This document shows positions 17,252 through 25,224 of a stretch of 59,155 bases of DNA, one piece after another. The stretch comes from Woeseiaceae bacterium (lineage in GTDB: Bacteria; Pseudomonadota; Gammaproteobacteria; Steroidobacterales; Woeseiaceae). The stretch is from assembly GCA_028289545.1 (NCBI GenBank), contig JANQPG010000027.1, positions 1-59,155 on the forward strand. The letters are read 5' to 3'. A program made the position numbers and the translations under genes. The notes beneath the pieces were generated by a model, which saw only the letters and a list, made by a program, of their open reading frames with translations, was not told the DNA's origin and did not search any database. Each line of letters begins with the position of its first letter. Position 1 is the stretch's first letter.

Positions 17252-18360
17252 CGAAGTCTCTCGAAGGCAAGGCTGTCGATCCGCCGTCGACTTCGGCCAA
17301 TGATCCCCGGTTTTCGACTCACCGCGGTCGCCTCGGTCCTTTCGTATTTCCCGTGCTGGGAACCCTTCTCGCTACCCTGTTCATCCTTGAGCTGGCGATC
17401 GGGTCCATCCCGATCCCCGTAGGCGATGTCGTACGATTCCTGCTGGGCGCCGAACTCGACAACGAAGTCTGGGAGACGATCCTCTGGGATCTGCGGGTGC
17501 CGCGAGCGATAGCCGCGCTGGTCTGCGGCGCCGCGCTCGGCGCGGCGGGCCTGCAACTCCAGACGTTATTCAGGAACCCACTCGCCGGCCCCTGGGCGCT
17601 CGGGCTGACCGGCGGAGCCGAACTCGGCGCCGCCGTTACGATCGCTGCCGGGACGATTGTGGGGTCGGCGTTTCTCGCGCAGCTCGAGTTTCTAAGCAGA
17701 CTCGGTATCGTAGCCAGCGCAATGATCGGCGCCGCTGCAGTAGCCGCGATTGTCGCCGCCGTGGCGCGGCGGGTTAGCACGATGACCCTTCTGATCGTCG
17801 GCCTGATGCTGGGTTATCTCGCCGAGGGGCTGGTCAGCGTTGTTATGCATTTCACGACCGAAATTCAGGGCAAGGTGTTCGCCTCCTGGAGCGACGGGAG
17901 TTTCGGCGGGGTGCAGTGGGAAGACTTTCCGATTCTGCTGCCGACTCTGTTCATCGGGCTGGCGATGGCGCTCTTGATGGTCAAACCACTCAACGCGCTT
18001 CTGCTGGGCGAGCGCTATGCAGCTTCGCTCGGTCTACCGGTCGAGCGCGCTCGCCTGTTGACCCTGATGGGCGCCGTGATTCTCGCGGCACCGGTGACAG
18101 CATACTGCGGCCCGATTCTCTTCATCGGCATCATTGCCCCGCACATGGCTCGCGGAGTACTCAACACATCCGACCATCGGACGCTGATGCCCGCAGCGAT
18201 GCTGCTGGGCGCAGCGGTAGCGCTGGCCGCCGATCTCGTCGTCCATTTGCCTTGGGACCGACACGTGCTCCACCTGAACGCGGTGAACGCGGTCATCGGC
18301 GCTCCCTTCGTGATTGCCCTACTCCTTCGCAACAGGAACATGCGGACAATGGAGTTCTGA
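17248..18360 (+). CDS. ABC transporter permease, FecCD family
   Basis: Inner-membrane permease of the iron-chelate/vitamin B12 class with about ten helices. Diagnostic sequences are RVPRAIAALVCGAALGAAGLQLQTLFRNPLAGPWALGLT-type signature in the first third and YCGPILFIGIIAPHMAR near residue 290, the coupling region to the ATPase. The start is GTG at 17248, overlapping the preceding stop as GTGA. Its 370 residues are normal. A single permease gene implies a homodimeric channel. Confidence 0.93.
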   Translation: MTKSLEGKAVDPPSTSANDPRFSTHRGRLGPFVFPVLGTLLATLFILELAIGSIPIPVGDVVRFLLGAELDNEVWETILWDLRVPRAIAALVCGAALGAAGLQLQTLFRNPLAGPWALGLTGGAELGAAVTIAAGTIVGSAFLAQLEFLSRLGIVASAMIGAAAVAAIVAAVARRVSTMTLLIVGLMLGYLAEGLVSVVMHFTTEIQGKVFASWSDGSFGGVQWEDFPILLPTLFIGLAMALLMVKPLNALLLGERYAASLGLPVERARLLTLMGAVILAAPVTAYCGPILFIGIIAPHMARGVLNTSDHRTLMPAAMLLGAAVALAADLVVHLPWDRHVLHLNAVNAVIGAPFVIALLLRNRNMRTMEF

Positions 18361-19373
18361 TGCTGACGGCAGAGAACCTCGACATTGGCTACCGTTCGCG
18401 TCGGAAGACAACAGTGGTTGCGAGGAACCTTAGCCTGAAACTGAAAGCCGGCGAGTTCGTCTGCCTCCTCGGCCCGAATGGAGCGGGCAAATCGACGTTA
18501 ATGCGAACAATCGCGGGCATCCAGCCGCCGCTCGAGGGCTCCGTGGTGCTCGATGGCGTCGATATACAAACGCTTACCCCAAATCAGCGGGCCATCAGGC
18601 TGAGCGTGGTTCTGACGGAGCGTGCAACTGCCGGCCTGCTGACAGGCTACGCCATGGTCTGTCTCGGCCGATTCCCGCACACGGGATGGTTCGGAGGTAT
18701 GACCGACGAAGATCGCGATGCGGTCCATAACGCGATTGAACTCGTCGGCGCACAAGCATTGGGCAATCGCCTGGTGGCCGAACTCAGCGACGGCGAGCGG
18801 CAGCGCATCATGATGGCGAGAGCACTCGCCCAGGAACCTCGGCTAATGATCCTCGACGAAATTACGGCGTTTCTGGATCTTCCGCGGCGAATCGAGATCA
18901 TCAGATTGCTGGGTAGACTCGCCAAAGATGCAGAGCACAGTATCCTGATCTCGACACACGATCTCGATCTGGCGTTACGTACTGCGGACCGAATCTGGCT
19001 GCTGCGCGCCGACGGTACGCTGGTTACCGGTGCTCCCGAGGACCTCATTCTCGACGGATCTTTCGGCAAAGCGTTTGCTGACGAAGGCATCGATTTCGAC
19101 CCTCTCGACGGTAGCTTCAAGCTCGGGACGGAATACCGTGCCGCCGTCGAGATCAGTGGCGGGGACGCAGTGCAAAGAGCGTGGACGAGCCGGGCACTCG
19201 AACGTAATGGATTCCAGTCGCTCGATCACGCGGACCAGGGGGGCACCTGTCCGTCGCTGGAATTGCTCGGCAAAGCCGGCTGGCGTCTCCGGACCGGATC
19301 CGCACCGCAGTCCTACGATACGCTGTACGATGTTGTTCGGGCGCTCAAGAAGGCACGCCCGGAAACGCGATAG
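18360..19373 (+). CDS. ABC transporter ATP-binding protein, FecE class
   Basis: Cytoplasmic ATPase of the chelate importer. Walker A is GPNGAGKS (about residues 40-47), the signature is LSDGERQRIMMARAL and Walker B is LMILDEITAFLD, followed by the switch His in STHDLDLAL. The signature has LSDGE instead of the common LSGGE. The 337 residues include about 80 extra C-terminal residues beyond the normal 255, a form seen in some chelate importers. The ATG at 18360 overlaps the permease stop by one base. It is the last gene of the operon and converges on the second receptor. Confidence 0.93.
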   Translation: MLTAENLDIGYRSRRKTTVVARNLSLKLKAGEFVCLLGPNGAGKSTLMRTIAGIQPPLEGSVVLDGVDIQTLTPNQRAIRLSVVLTERATAGLLTGYAMVCLGRFPHTGWFGGMTDEDRDAVHNAIELVGAQALGNRLVAELSDGERQRIMMARALAQEPRLMILDEITAFLDLPRRIEIIRLLGRLAKDAEHSILISTHDLDLALRTADRIWLLRADGTLVTGAPEDLILDGSFGKAFADEGIDFDPLDGSFKLGTEYRAAVEISGGDAVQRAWTSRALERNGFQSLDHADQGGTCPSLELLGKAGWRLRTGSAPQSYDTLYDVVRALKKARPETR

Positions 19374-19401
19374 CCCCGTCCCGAAGGCGGAGCCAGATCC
19401 A

Positions 19402-19434
19402 GCAGGCCGAGCCGTTCCGCACGACTCGGCCTGC
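19402..19434. terminator. Perfect hairpin between convergent metal-uptake operons
   Basis: GCAGGCCGAG (19402-19411) and its exact complement (19425-19434) enclose a 13-base loop. The hairpin lies between the ATPase stop (19373) and the stop of the opposing receptor (19459), where a shared terminator is expected. No T tract follows on either strand, so the efficiency is uncertain. Confidence 0.5.
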
Positions 19435-19458
19435 CCACGCTACCGCGACAATCCAGCG

Positions 19459-21537
19459 TTACAGACGCAAGGTCACGCCCGCTTCGATGGTCCGCCCCGG
19501 CTGCGGCGCAAAGTCCTTGATGAACGAGGTGTGATAACGCTGCTCGTCGTCGGTGAGATTGCGCCCTGCAAGAAACACTTCCAGACGACTGTCGCCGAGA
19601 TTGAACCCGTACCCAAGATGCACGCGCAGATCGTTGTAGGCCTCGGTCGGCAGCTCTCCAAACGCAGTATCATCCTGTGAATCCACGCGGCTCCAGGCTA
19701 CTTCGGCGAGAAAATCCTGCCAGCTCAGCACGGTGCCGACGCGCCAACGCTGCGGCGGTATCCTTGGAAGGTTCTCGTTCTCGCCCGCATCGAGGCGTGT
19801 CCGCACCACATCGAAGCCGGCGTTCAAGGTCAACGTCCCGTCCTGCCAATTGAGCGCTTCCCAGCCGACATCCACCTCCACGCCGCGGAACGACGCATCG
19901 GCCTGCTGCCACTGCAGCACCGGAAGCTCTTCGATCTCGGCGCCGGTGGCGGCTTCGTAAATGAAGTCGCTGAAGTCCGTGTAGTAGGCGTTCAGCGAGA
20001 AGCGTAGAGCATCTTGCTCGTACCTCAACGATGCCGAAACGTTCGTCGCGCGCTCTTCCTCGAGGAATGGATCGCCGATCTCGAAGCTCTGCGTCGCGAG
20101 GTGGGCGCCATCCGAGTACAGCTCCTCAGCTACAGGCGCTCGATTCGAGTAGTCGAGCTGCGCGCTGAACGTCCAGCCACCCTCCAGCGGTTGGATCAGG
20201 CCGAGCGAGGCCGCGCCCAGGTCGAAGGTGCGCGACAAGCCGTCGGTGGGGTCATGCTCCACGTGCTCGTAGCGCAAACCGAACTCGAGCCCCGTGCCCC
20301 CGAAGTCGCGTTGACCAACATAGAAGATTCCCAGCGTCTGCGTATCCACGGGCTGCACGAACGCCTCCTCGCCCAGGGCCGAAAAGTCGCGCGTGGAAAC
20401 CTGTATTCCCGTGGCGCCCTCAATGCCCCACAGCGGCTCGTGGGTCAGCTCCAGGCGGCCTTCGAGCGCTTCAGTGGCGAACACCGTGCCGGCTTCGCCG
20501 TTGCCTTCGACTTCCGTGTGCTCGTAGTCGTTGAAGCCCAGGCGTAGATTCAGGCTGCTAAAACCGGCAAACGGTGCATCGAGTCCGGCTTCAGCGTCTA
20601 TACGTGTCTGCGAAAGGTCGAGGACCGGATTGCCTTCCTCCTCTTCTTCCTCGGCGCCTGATTCTTCTTCTTCGTGCTCGTGACCATGTCCGCCAGGCAA
20701 TCCGTAGTCTGCTTCATAGGTCGATACAGCAACGCCCAGGAAGCCGCGGTCGCCTACGTGCGACACGCCAACCGAGCCGCCACGCGTTTCCAATTGACTG
20801 CCGGGCAGGGTTCCAAACGCTTCTTCCTCTTCGCCCTCTTCTTCCTCTCCGCCTTCCAGCTCCTCGAGTGCGCGCAGGGCGGCAGACTCGGCGAAACCGG
20901 GGATGTCGTATTCGTCGGCGTCGCGATAGAAAGCATCGAGGTGTAGCGCAAAGGTTCCGGCGCCGGCCTGGATACTGGCTGCGCCGGTTCGATGATTGGC
21001 GTTGTCGGCGGTTCGGATTTCCGCCTTCGCCGACAGCTTCTCCGGTACCGCGTGCGGAATACGCCCGGTGTGGACGTCGACAACACCGCCAATTGCGCCG
21101 CTGCCATAAAGCAGCGTGCTAGGCCCCTTGAGCACTTCAATGCTTTCAGCGGTAAACGGCTCGATGGTAGTCAAGTGATCCGGACTCGATACCGAAACAT
21201 CCATGCTGTCGATTCGGTCTTCCATCGTTTTAACGCGAGCGCCGCCGAGGCCGCGAATGACGGGCCGGCCAACCGCCTGGCCGAAACTCGAGGAGTGCAC
21301 GCCGGGGATATTGCGCAGCGTTTCAGCGATCGAAGGGGCCAGCGCACGTTCGAGCGCGTCACCGCTGAGTGTAGATACGGGCTGGGCGAGATTTTCGGCC
21401 GACAGGGGATGTGCGCGCACGACGAGTTCGTCTATAGGTTCGTCGGCTGATTCCTGAGCGTACGTCGCCACGCCGGGCGTAATACTGAGTATGCAGGCCG
21501 CCACGGCGGCCCGCAGGTATGCGTTTTCCTTAGACAT
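19459..21537 (-). CDS. TonB-dependent receptor with His/Glu-rich loops, ZnuD-like
   Basis: Outer-membrane receptor of 692 residues. A signal peptide (1-27, ending ATYAQ) precedes the TonB box IDELVVRA and the plug domain with IPGVHSSSFG, RPVIRGLGGARVKT and VLKGPSTLLYGSGAIGGVV. Two low-complexity stretches sit in predicted extracellular loops: a Glu-rich run (about 225-240) and a His/Glu-rich run (about 281-302, GGHGHEHEEEESG). The neisserial zinc receptor ZnuD uses His/Asp-rich loops in a similar way. The gene follows a small exported protein and a Zur-like box. I expect zinc or another divalent metal as substrate. Confidence 0.88.
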   Translation of the reverse strand: MSKENAYLRAAVAACILSITPGVATYAQESADEPIDELVVRAHPLSAENLAQPVSTLSGDALERALAPSIAETLRNIPGVHSSSFGQAVGRPVIRGLGGARVKTMEDRIDSMDVSVSSPDHLTTIEPFTAESIEVLKGPSTLLYGSGAIGGVVDVHTGRIPHAVPEKLSAKAEIRTADNANHRTGAASIQAGAGTFALHLDAFYRDADEYDIPGFAESAALRALEELEGGEEEEGEEEEAFGTLPGSQLETRGGSVGVSHVGDRGFLGVAVSTYEADYGLPGGHGHEHEEEESGAEEEEEEGNPVLDLSQTRIDAEAGLDAPFAGFSSLNLRLGFNDYEHTEVEGNGEAGTVFATEALEGRLELTHEPLWGIEGATGIQVSTRDFSALGEEAFVQPVDTQTLGIFYVGQRDFGGTGLEFGLRYEHVEHDPTDGLSRTFDLGAASLGLIQPLEGGWTFSAQLDYSNRAPVAEELYSDGAHLATQSFEIGDPFLEEERATNVSASLRYEQDALRFSLNAYYTDFSDFIYEAATGAEIEELPVLQWQQADASFRGVEVDVGWEALNWQDGTLTLNAGFDVVRTRLDAGENENLPRIPPQRWRVGTVLSWQDFLAEVAWSRVDSQDDTAFGELPTEAYNDLRVHLGYGFNLGDSRLEVFLAGRNLTDDEQRYHTSFIKDFAPQPGRTIEAGVTLRL

Positions 21538-21601
21538 GATCTGAATTCCAGTGAGATTGAGCTTTCACGAACCGCCCGCGGTTCGGGTTGGTGTGGTCAG
21601 A

Positions 21602-21901
21602 TCAGTGGGTGGGTGGTCCCCGGATGGATTGCGTTGTCAGCGGTGATGCCGAGCGTGCGCCGGCCGACCCGGTTGATTCGAAAAGCCGCCTGTGGAGCAG
21701 CGCCGCCGAGGGAGGCGGGTCATCGACCATTGCGCTATCGTTTGCCGGAGCAATACACAGACTGCAGCTGTCATGTTCGCAATCGACTTCTGCGTGCGCG
21801 GCTGCCGCGATCTGGCTGCACACGAGCAATGCGCTCAGCACTATCAACGCCACGCCTGACGGTAGCCCGACGCGACGGCAGATGTTGCGGACGTGGCTCA
21901 T
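21602..21901 (-). CDS. Small exported Cys/His protein preceding the zinc-type receptor
   Basis: A 99-residue protein with one hydrophobic segment (about 14-36), probably a signal anchor or signal peptide, followed at once by AHAEVDCEHDSCSLC, a compact run of one His pair and three Cys that could bind a metal. The rest is polar and probably disordered. I recognise no firm family; it resembles the small DUF2946-type proteins sometimes seen beside metal receptors. Its ATG is 30 bases downstream of the Zur-like box, so it is the first gene of the receptor operon. The ribosome site is weak. Confidence 0.65.
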   Translation of the reverse strand: MSHVRNICRRVGLPSGVALIVLSALLVCSQIAAAAHAEVDCEHDSCSLCIAPANDSAMVDDPPPSAALLHRRLFESTGSAGARSASPLTTQSIRGPPTH

Positions 21902-21930
21902 GCAGAGATCTTGGTAGGTCGGTGGAGATA

Positions 21931-21965
21931 AATGTTATAACATTACATTTACTCAGCGCTGTCAA
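21931..21965 (-). promoter_or_regulatory. Sigma-70-like promoter overlapped by a Zur-like operator
   Basis: Read on the minus strand, TTGACA (21965-21960), a 17-base spacer and TGTTAT (21942-21937) form a good promoter. The -10 lies inside the perfect 14-base palindrome AATGTTATAACATT (21931-21944). A repressor bound there would block RNA polymerase directly. The first ATG is at 21901. This is the most symmetrical of the three GTTATAAC sites. Confidence 0.75.
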
Positions 21966-22173
21966 CCGCGCCGGACTCGCGCTCGGCCACTCTCGAAGCG
22001 CCCCACGTCCGCCGAGCTACGCGCAGCCCGTGACGCGGGACCCAAAACGGCGCCGCGCAGAAAAACCGATCGGAACGATGGCCGGGTCGGCCGTGGTGAG
22101 AAAAGACGGCTGGCAACGTCCCTGACAAGTAAGCGATTCAGCGTCTTCCCTTACGCAGTAAAGGACTACCGAC

Positions 22174-22767
22174 ATGTTCCAGAACAACACCCGGGCAACA
22201 GCGATCGCAACAGCTGCGTCTGTCTTTTGCCTCATTTACGCCGGCGCCCGGGCCGACACAGACAGCGACCGGGTTGGAGCCGAAAGCGCCGGAACATCCG
22301 TGGAGGCCGCAGCCAAACCAGCCCTGACCTACACGGAGCTCGAAGCGGAGATCGCTGCCTACCGCCAGTACCATGCGGAAGAAGAGTTACTCGCGTGTCT
22401 TCGCGCGGCAAAATCGGATCCGGGAATCAGAGGTACCCACAAAGTCGGCCCGCGCCTCAAACAGCTGGAGGTTCAGCAAAGACGGTACGCGGATTTTCGC
22501 GCGGATTCCCGAAAGGGTCGTTCCGAGCTTAGCCAGGAAGACAGACAGCGCATCGAGCGAAAGATAGTAGAACTTCACCTCGAGCAGAAGAAGCACATTG
22601 AGTTTGTTCGAGGCCTGTTCGCGAATGGGCTAGTGACCACAAACAACGCACTCCTCGAGTATCACGACACCGGCTGCATAGACGGGTTGGAGAACGTTGT
22701 GGACGACATCCGCAAAAGCGGCGCAGCCGCCCGGCATCCCACGACAATCTCGGAGGTATTGCCATAG
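22174..22767 (+). CDS. Hypothetical periplasmic helical protein
   Basis: A 197-residue protein with a signal peptide (about 1-27, ending ARA). The mature part is mostly charged helix, with LEVQQRRYADFRADSRKGR and DRQRIERKIVELHLEQKKH suggesting coiled coil. Two Cys (in LLACLRAA and TGCIDG) could form a disulphide. AGGA lies eight bases before the ATG. I do not recognise the family. It stands alone inside the metal island, divergent from the zinc-type receptor operon; no Zur-like box faces it except the shared one upstream of the receptor. Confidence 0.7.
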   Translation: MFQNNTRATAIATAASVFCLIYAGARADTDSDRVGAESAGTSVEAAAKPALTYTELEAEIAAYRQYHAEEELLACLRAAKSDPGIRGTHKVGPRLKQLEVQQRRYADFRADSRKGRSELSQEDRQRIERKIVELHLEQKKHIEFVRGLFANGLVTTNNALLEYHDTGCIDGLENVVDDIRKSGAAARHPTTISEVLP

Positions 22768-22965
22768 GGCATCGTTGTTTGGAATACGCGGCAATGCCTT
22801 ATGCGAAGATTTTTTCGAAGCCTTGCAGCCCGGGAACAGGCATTCACATTGCCTTAACAGCCTGAATAGCAGGGATACAGGCTGAATCACACCTGGCAGG
22901 GCTATTATGCTGGGAATTGGGGATTTCTACGAATTTCCCGAATAGTCGCTCGTGCCTTTTTCTTA

Positions 22966-22995
22966 TTGACCGCGTTCGTGCAGCGCCTATATAAA
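22966..22995 (+). promoter_or_regulatory. Strong putative promoter of the 198-residue exported protein
   Basis: TTGACC (22966-22971) is followed after 16-18 bases by TATATAAA (22988-22995). It lies about 40 bases before the ATG at 23031, which also has a good AGGAAA ribosome site. This is the best -35/-10 pair on the plus strand of the island, so constitutive or high expression is plausible. Confidence 0.65.
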
Positions 22996-23030
22996 GGCCC
23001 GGATCTTTCACTGTTAGGAAACTTATTACC

Positions 23031-23627
23031 ATGCGCAAATTTTCCATCTCGGCCGTCGCCAAGAACAATCGACGGCACTTCGTTCCCGCTGTTGTCGCCT
23101 CGGCGCTCCTGTCTGCACCCGCGATTCATGCGGATGAGTTCTCCGACCACGTAAGTTTCCTACCGGAAGGCCCCGACATTACGCAAGCTGATGTCGAGAA
23201 GGCTCAGAAGGCCTGGGGGGACGCGGTGGTCGCAATCGGTAAGGCTGGCCGGAACGCTCCTGCCCTAGCAGAAGAGGCAGCAACCACGGCCTATGCGTTT
23301 GATCTCGGCCCAATCCAGTTCAAGCCAACGCTGGCCGCTGTTGAACCGTTCCGCCCCGACCTGGAAGGCACGCTGAGCTACTTCGTATCCGGCAACTCCA
23401 AGTACGAAGAAGATAAAGGCTTCGCTCTGCGCCCCTGGTCGAAGGTCCGCTTCGATAACCACACGGTCAAGATGCAGGGCAACATCGCTATCGCGATGGG
23501 ACACTACTACTTCACCGGTCCGGACGGCCAGGAAACCAAAGTCGAGTACACGAAGGGCTACGTGAAGACACCTGACTCTCGCGTACTGATCTTCCTGCAG
23601 GACTCCTCGCTGCCCTACCAACCGTAA
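23031..23627 (+). CDS. Exported NTF2/SnoaL-like protein
   Basis: A 198-residue protein with a signal peptide ending AIHA (about residue 34). The mature part reads ITQADVEKAQKAWGDAVVAIG, then KPTLA, FRPDLEGTLSYFVSG, GFALRPWSKVRFDN and a closing LQDSSLPYQP. This order resembles a family of periplasmic NTF2/SnoaL-like proteins whose end is normally HxSxxP. I believe database entries for this family are sometimes mislabelled as phosphoribosyl-AMP cyclohydrolase, which this is not. The function is unknown. It is a single gene with its own strong promoter and terminator inside the metal island. Confidence 0.75.
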   Translation: MRKFSISAVAKNNRRHFVPAVVASALLSAPAIHADEFSDHVSFLPEGPDITQADVEKAQKAWGDAVVAIGKAGRNAPALAEEAATTAYAFDLGPIQFKPTLAAVEPFRPDLEGTLSYFVSGNSKYEEDKGFALRPWSKVRFDNHTVKMQGNIAIAMGHYYFTGPDGQETKVEYTKGYVKTPDSRVLIFLQDSSLPYQP

Positions 23628-23698
23628 ATCAGCAGGTCGGCGTACTGAGCGCTGCGGCTACCAGCCGGCAGCTCTTACAGCTGACCCATAGAAGCACG

Positions 23699-23730
23699 AG
23701 GCGCCTCGCTCATGCGGGGCGCCTTTTTTT
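23699..23730 (+). terminator. Rho-independent terminator
   Basis: An 11-base stem (23699-23709 with 23714-23724, one G-T pair) around a TCAT loop is followed by seven T residues. It ends transcription of the exported protein at 23031-23627, just before the stop of the opposing zur-like gene. Confidence 0.93.
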
Positions 23731-23796
23731 GTATGCGATTTTGGATCGACGCTCAATCACCCGCGCAGAGCCGCAGATCGGGACCCGTCGCCGCAA

Positions 23797-24264
23797 TTAA
23801 TCGTTCGAGCAGCTGCTGCAGAGCCCCGTGATTTCGATGACGGAGTTTTCCGGTTGAAAACCCCGCTGCTTTGCAATCTTCCGCAGCAGGGTTTCGAGGC
23901 TCTTGGACTCCACCTCGTCGGCTTGACCGCAAGCGGAGCACAGAAGGTATTGACAGTCGTGCGCATGCTCCGGGTGGTCGCAAGGCAAATAAGACTGAGT
24001 GGACTCCAGGCGATGCACAAGACCAACCCGCATCAGGAAATCCAGATGGCGGTAAGCCGTTAACGGAGCGACCTTCCGATTCTGGCGTTTCTCGAGCAGC
24101 GCGACGAGCTCGTAGGCCGAGATCGGTCGCTTGCAGGCCAGCAATTCCGCGTACGCGGCCAGTCTGGCGGGAGTCAGGCGCTCACCGGACGAAGCGCAGC
24201 GCGCCTCCGCCAGTTTGCGCCACTTCGCCGCAAGTGGTGGGGCATTGGTTGGGCTTTTGGCCAA
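23797..24264 (-). CDS. zur: Fur-family regulator, probable zinc uptake regulator Zur
   Basis: A 155-residue metal-dependent repressor. The winged helix spans about 20-85 (VAPLTAYRHLDFLMRVGLV). A His/Cys cluster CDHPEHAHDC lies at 95-104, and structural zinc pairs CSAC (109-112) and CSSC (149-152) are complete. The two CxxC pairs and weak similarity to the window's own Fur point to Zur. I prefer the TTG at 24264, nine bases after AGGA; a GTG at 24324 adds 20 atypical residues. It is the last gene of the MerC/ABC/DUF3299 operon, whose promoter has a Zur-like box, so it probably represses itself. Confidence 0.85.
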   Translation of the reverse strand: MAKSPTNAPPLAAKWRKLAEARCASSGERLTPARLAAYAELLACKRPISAYELVALLEKRQNRKVAPLTAYRHLDFLMRVGLVHRLESTQSYLPCDHPEHAHDCQYLLCSACGQADEVESKSLETLLRKIAKQRGFQPENSVIEITGLCSSCSND

Positions 24265-24333
24265 AAACGTAGTTCCTGTTTGTGTTGCTGCTAATGATAC
24301 TCGCAACAAGCCTGCAGGGAACACTTCACGGCG

Positions 24334-25221
24334 CTAGTCGGCAAGGCGTGCCTCATGCAGCTGATACACGGCGCTTTCGCTTTCTTCCAGCGCTTCGAAG
24401 CGCCCTTCTACGACGATCGGATCCCAGGACACCCTGATGCCCTCTTTCGCGAAGACCTCTATGGCTCCGGATGGACCTCCGGGCACGTGAAAAAAACAGC
24501 CCGGCGGATGCGTGGTAAGCAGGAACCAGTTCTGCTTCATGCCAGCCTCCAGCGGCATCATGAAGCCCGAGACCTTGACCGTATCCCCCGAGATCGCCGT
24601 GACCGCTTCAGGCAGGTCCGCGAGCAGCTTCATGTTCTCATAGCGAACGCGCGCCTGCATGAGGTCACTCCAGGACAGGAAGCCCTCACCATCGGCCAGC
24701 GTCGGGTACGCGTATGCTTCGAGGCTAATGACGTTGACGAGGACCTCGATGCGCTCGCCGCCGTATTCGACCACAATGCGATCCAGCCCCATCTCTCCGC
24801 CGACTACCGCAAATTCGACGATGCCGTACTGGTTGGTCGTCGCCTGCATCGAGATCTCGTGCGGTTCGAGCAGCTGGCTTGTGCCTTCGATGGAGAACTC
24901 CGGCTCAGCATCCTCGACCGGCCGGCCGTCCGGCGTCTCCACACTGACTGCAATGTAGGTGTAATCCTGCTGCATCAGGTCGACAACATAGCGCCCTTGC
25001 TCGTCGAAATAGCCGATCTCGGCGACGGGCGAAATTTTGACTTCCTTGGCATCGGCCGCCGCAATTGGCCGATCAGCAGGATCAGGCGAGTCTGCGGAAT
25101 CGTCCTGAGGCGGCTCCGATTCTTGCGCCTCGAGCGCCTGAGCGGCGGCCATTGCAGCTATCACGGCCATTGCGACAAGCGCGGCCCTCCCGGCCCGCAC
25201 CGTGGTATTCCCTTGGCCCAT
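24334..25221 (-). CDS. Exported DUF3299-domain protein
   Basis: A 295-residue protein with a signal peptide (about 1-32, ending EAQES). A central beta-rich region (about 60-170) looks like an Ig-like or carboxypeptidase-regulatory fold (YIAVSVETPDGRPVEDAEPEF, TTNQYGIVEFAVVGGE). The C-terminal part (about 200-290) has the DUF3299 pattern VSGFMMPLEAG, HPPGCFFHVPGGPSGAIEVF and VVVEGRFE-type strand. DUF3299 proteins often accompany LolD/MacB-type ABC genes. It begins three bases after the permease stop and is followed by zur. A periplasmic partner of the transporter is likely; its biochemical role is unknown. Confidence 0.82.
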   Translation of the reverse strand: MGQGNTTVRAGRAALVAMAVIAAMAAAQALEAQESEPPQDDSADSPDPADRPIAAADAKEVKISPVAEIGYFDEQGRYVVDLMQQDYTYIAVSVETPDGRPVEDAEPEFSIEGTSQLLEPHEISMQATTNQYGIVEFAVVGGEMGLDRIVVEYGGERIEVLVNVISLEAYAYPTLADGEGFLSWSDLMQARVRYENMKLLADLPEAVTAISGDTVKVSGFMMPLEAGMKQNWFLLTTHPPGCFFHVPGGPSGAIEVFAKEGIRVSWDPIVVEGRFEALEESESAVYQLHEARLAD

Positions 25222-25224
25222 TCC

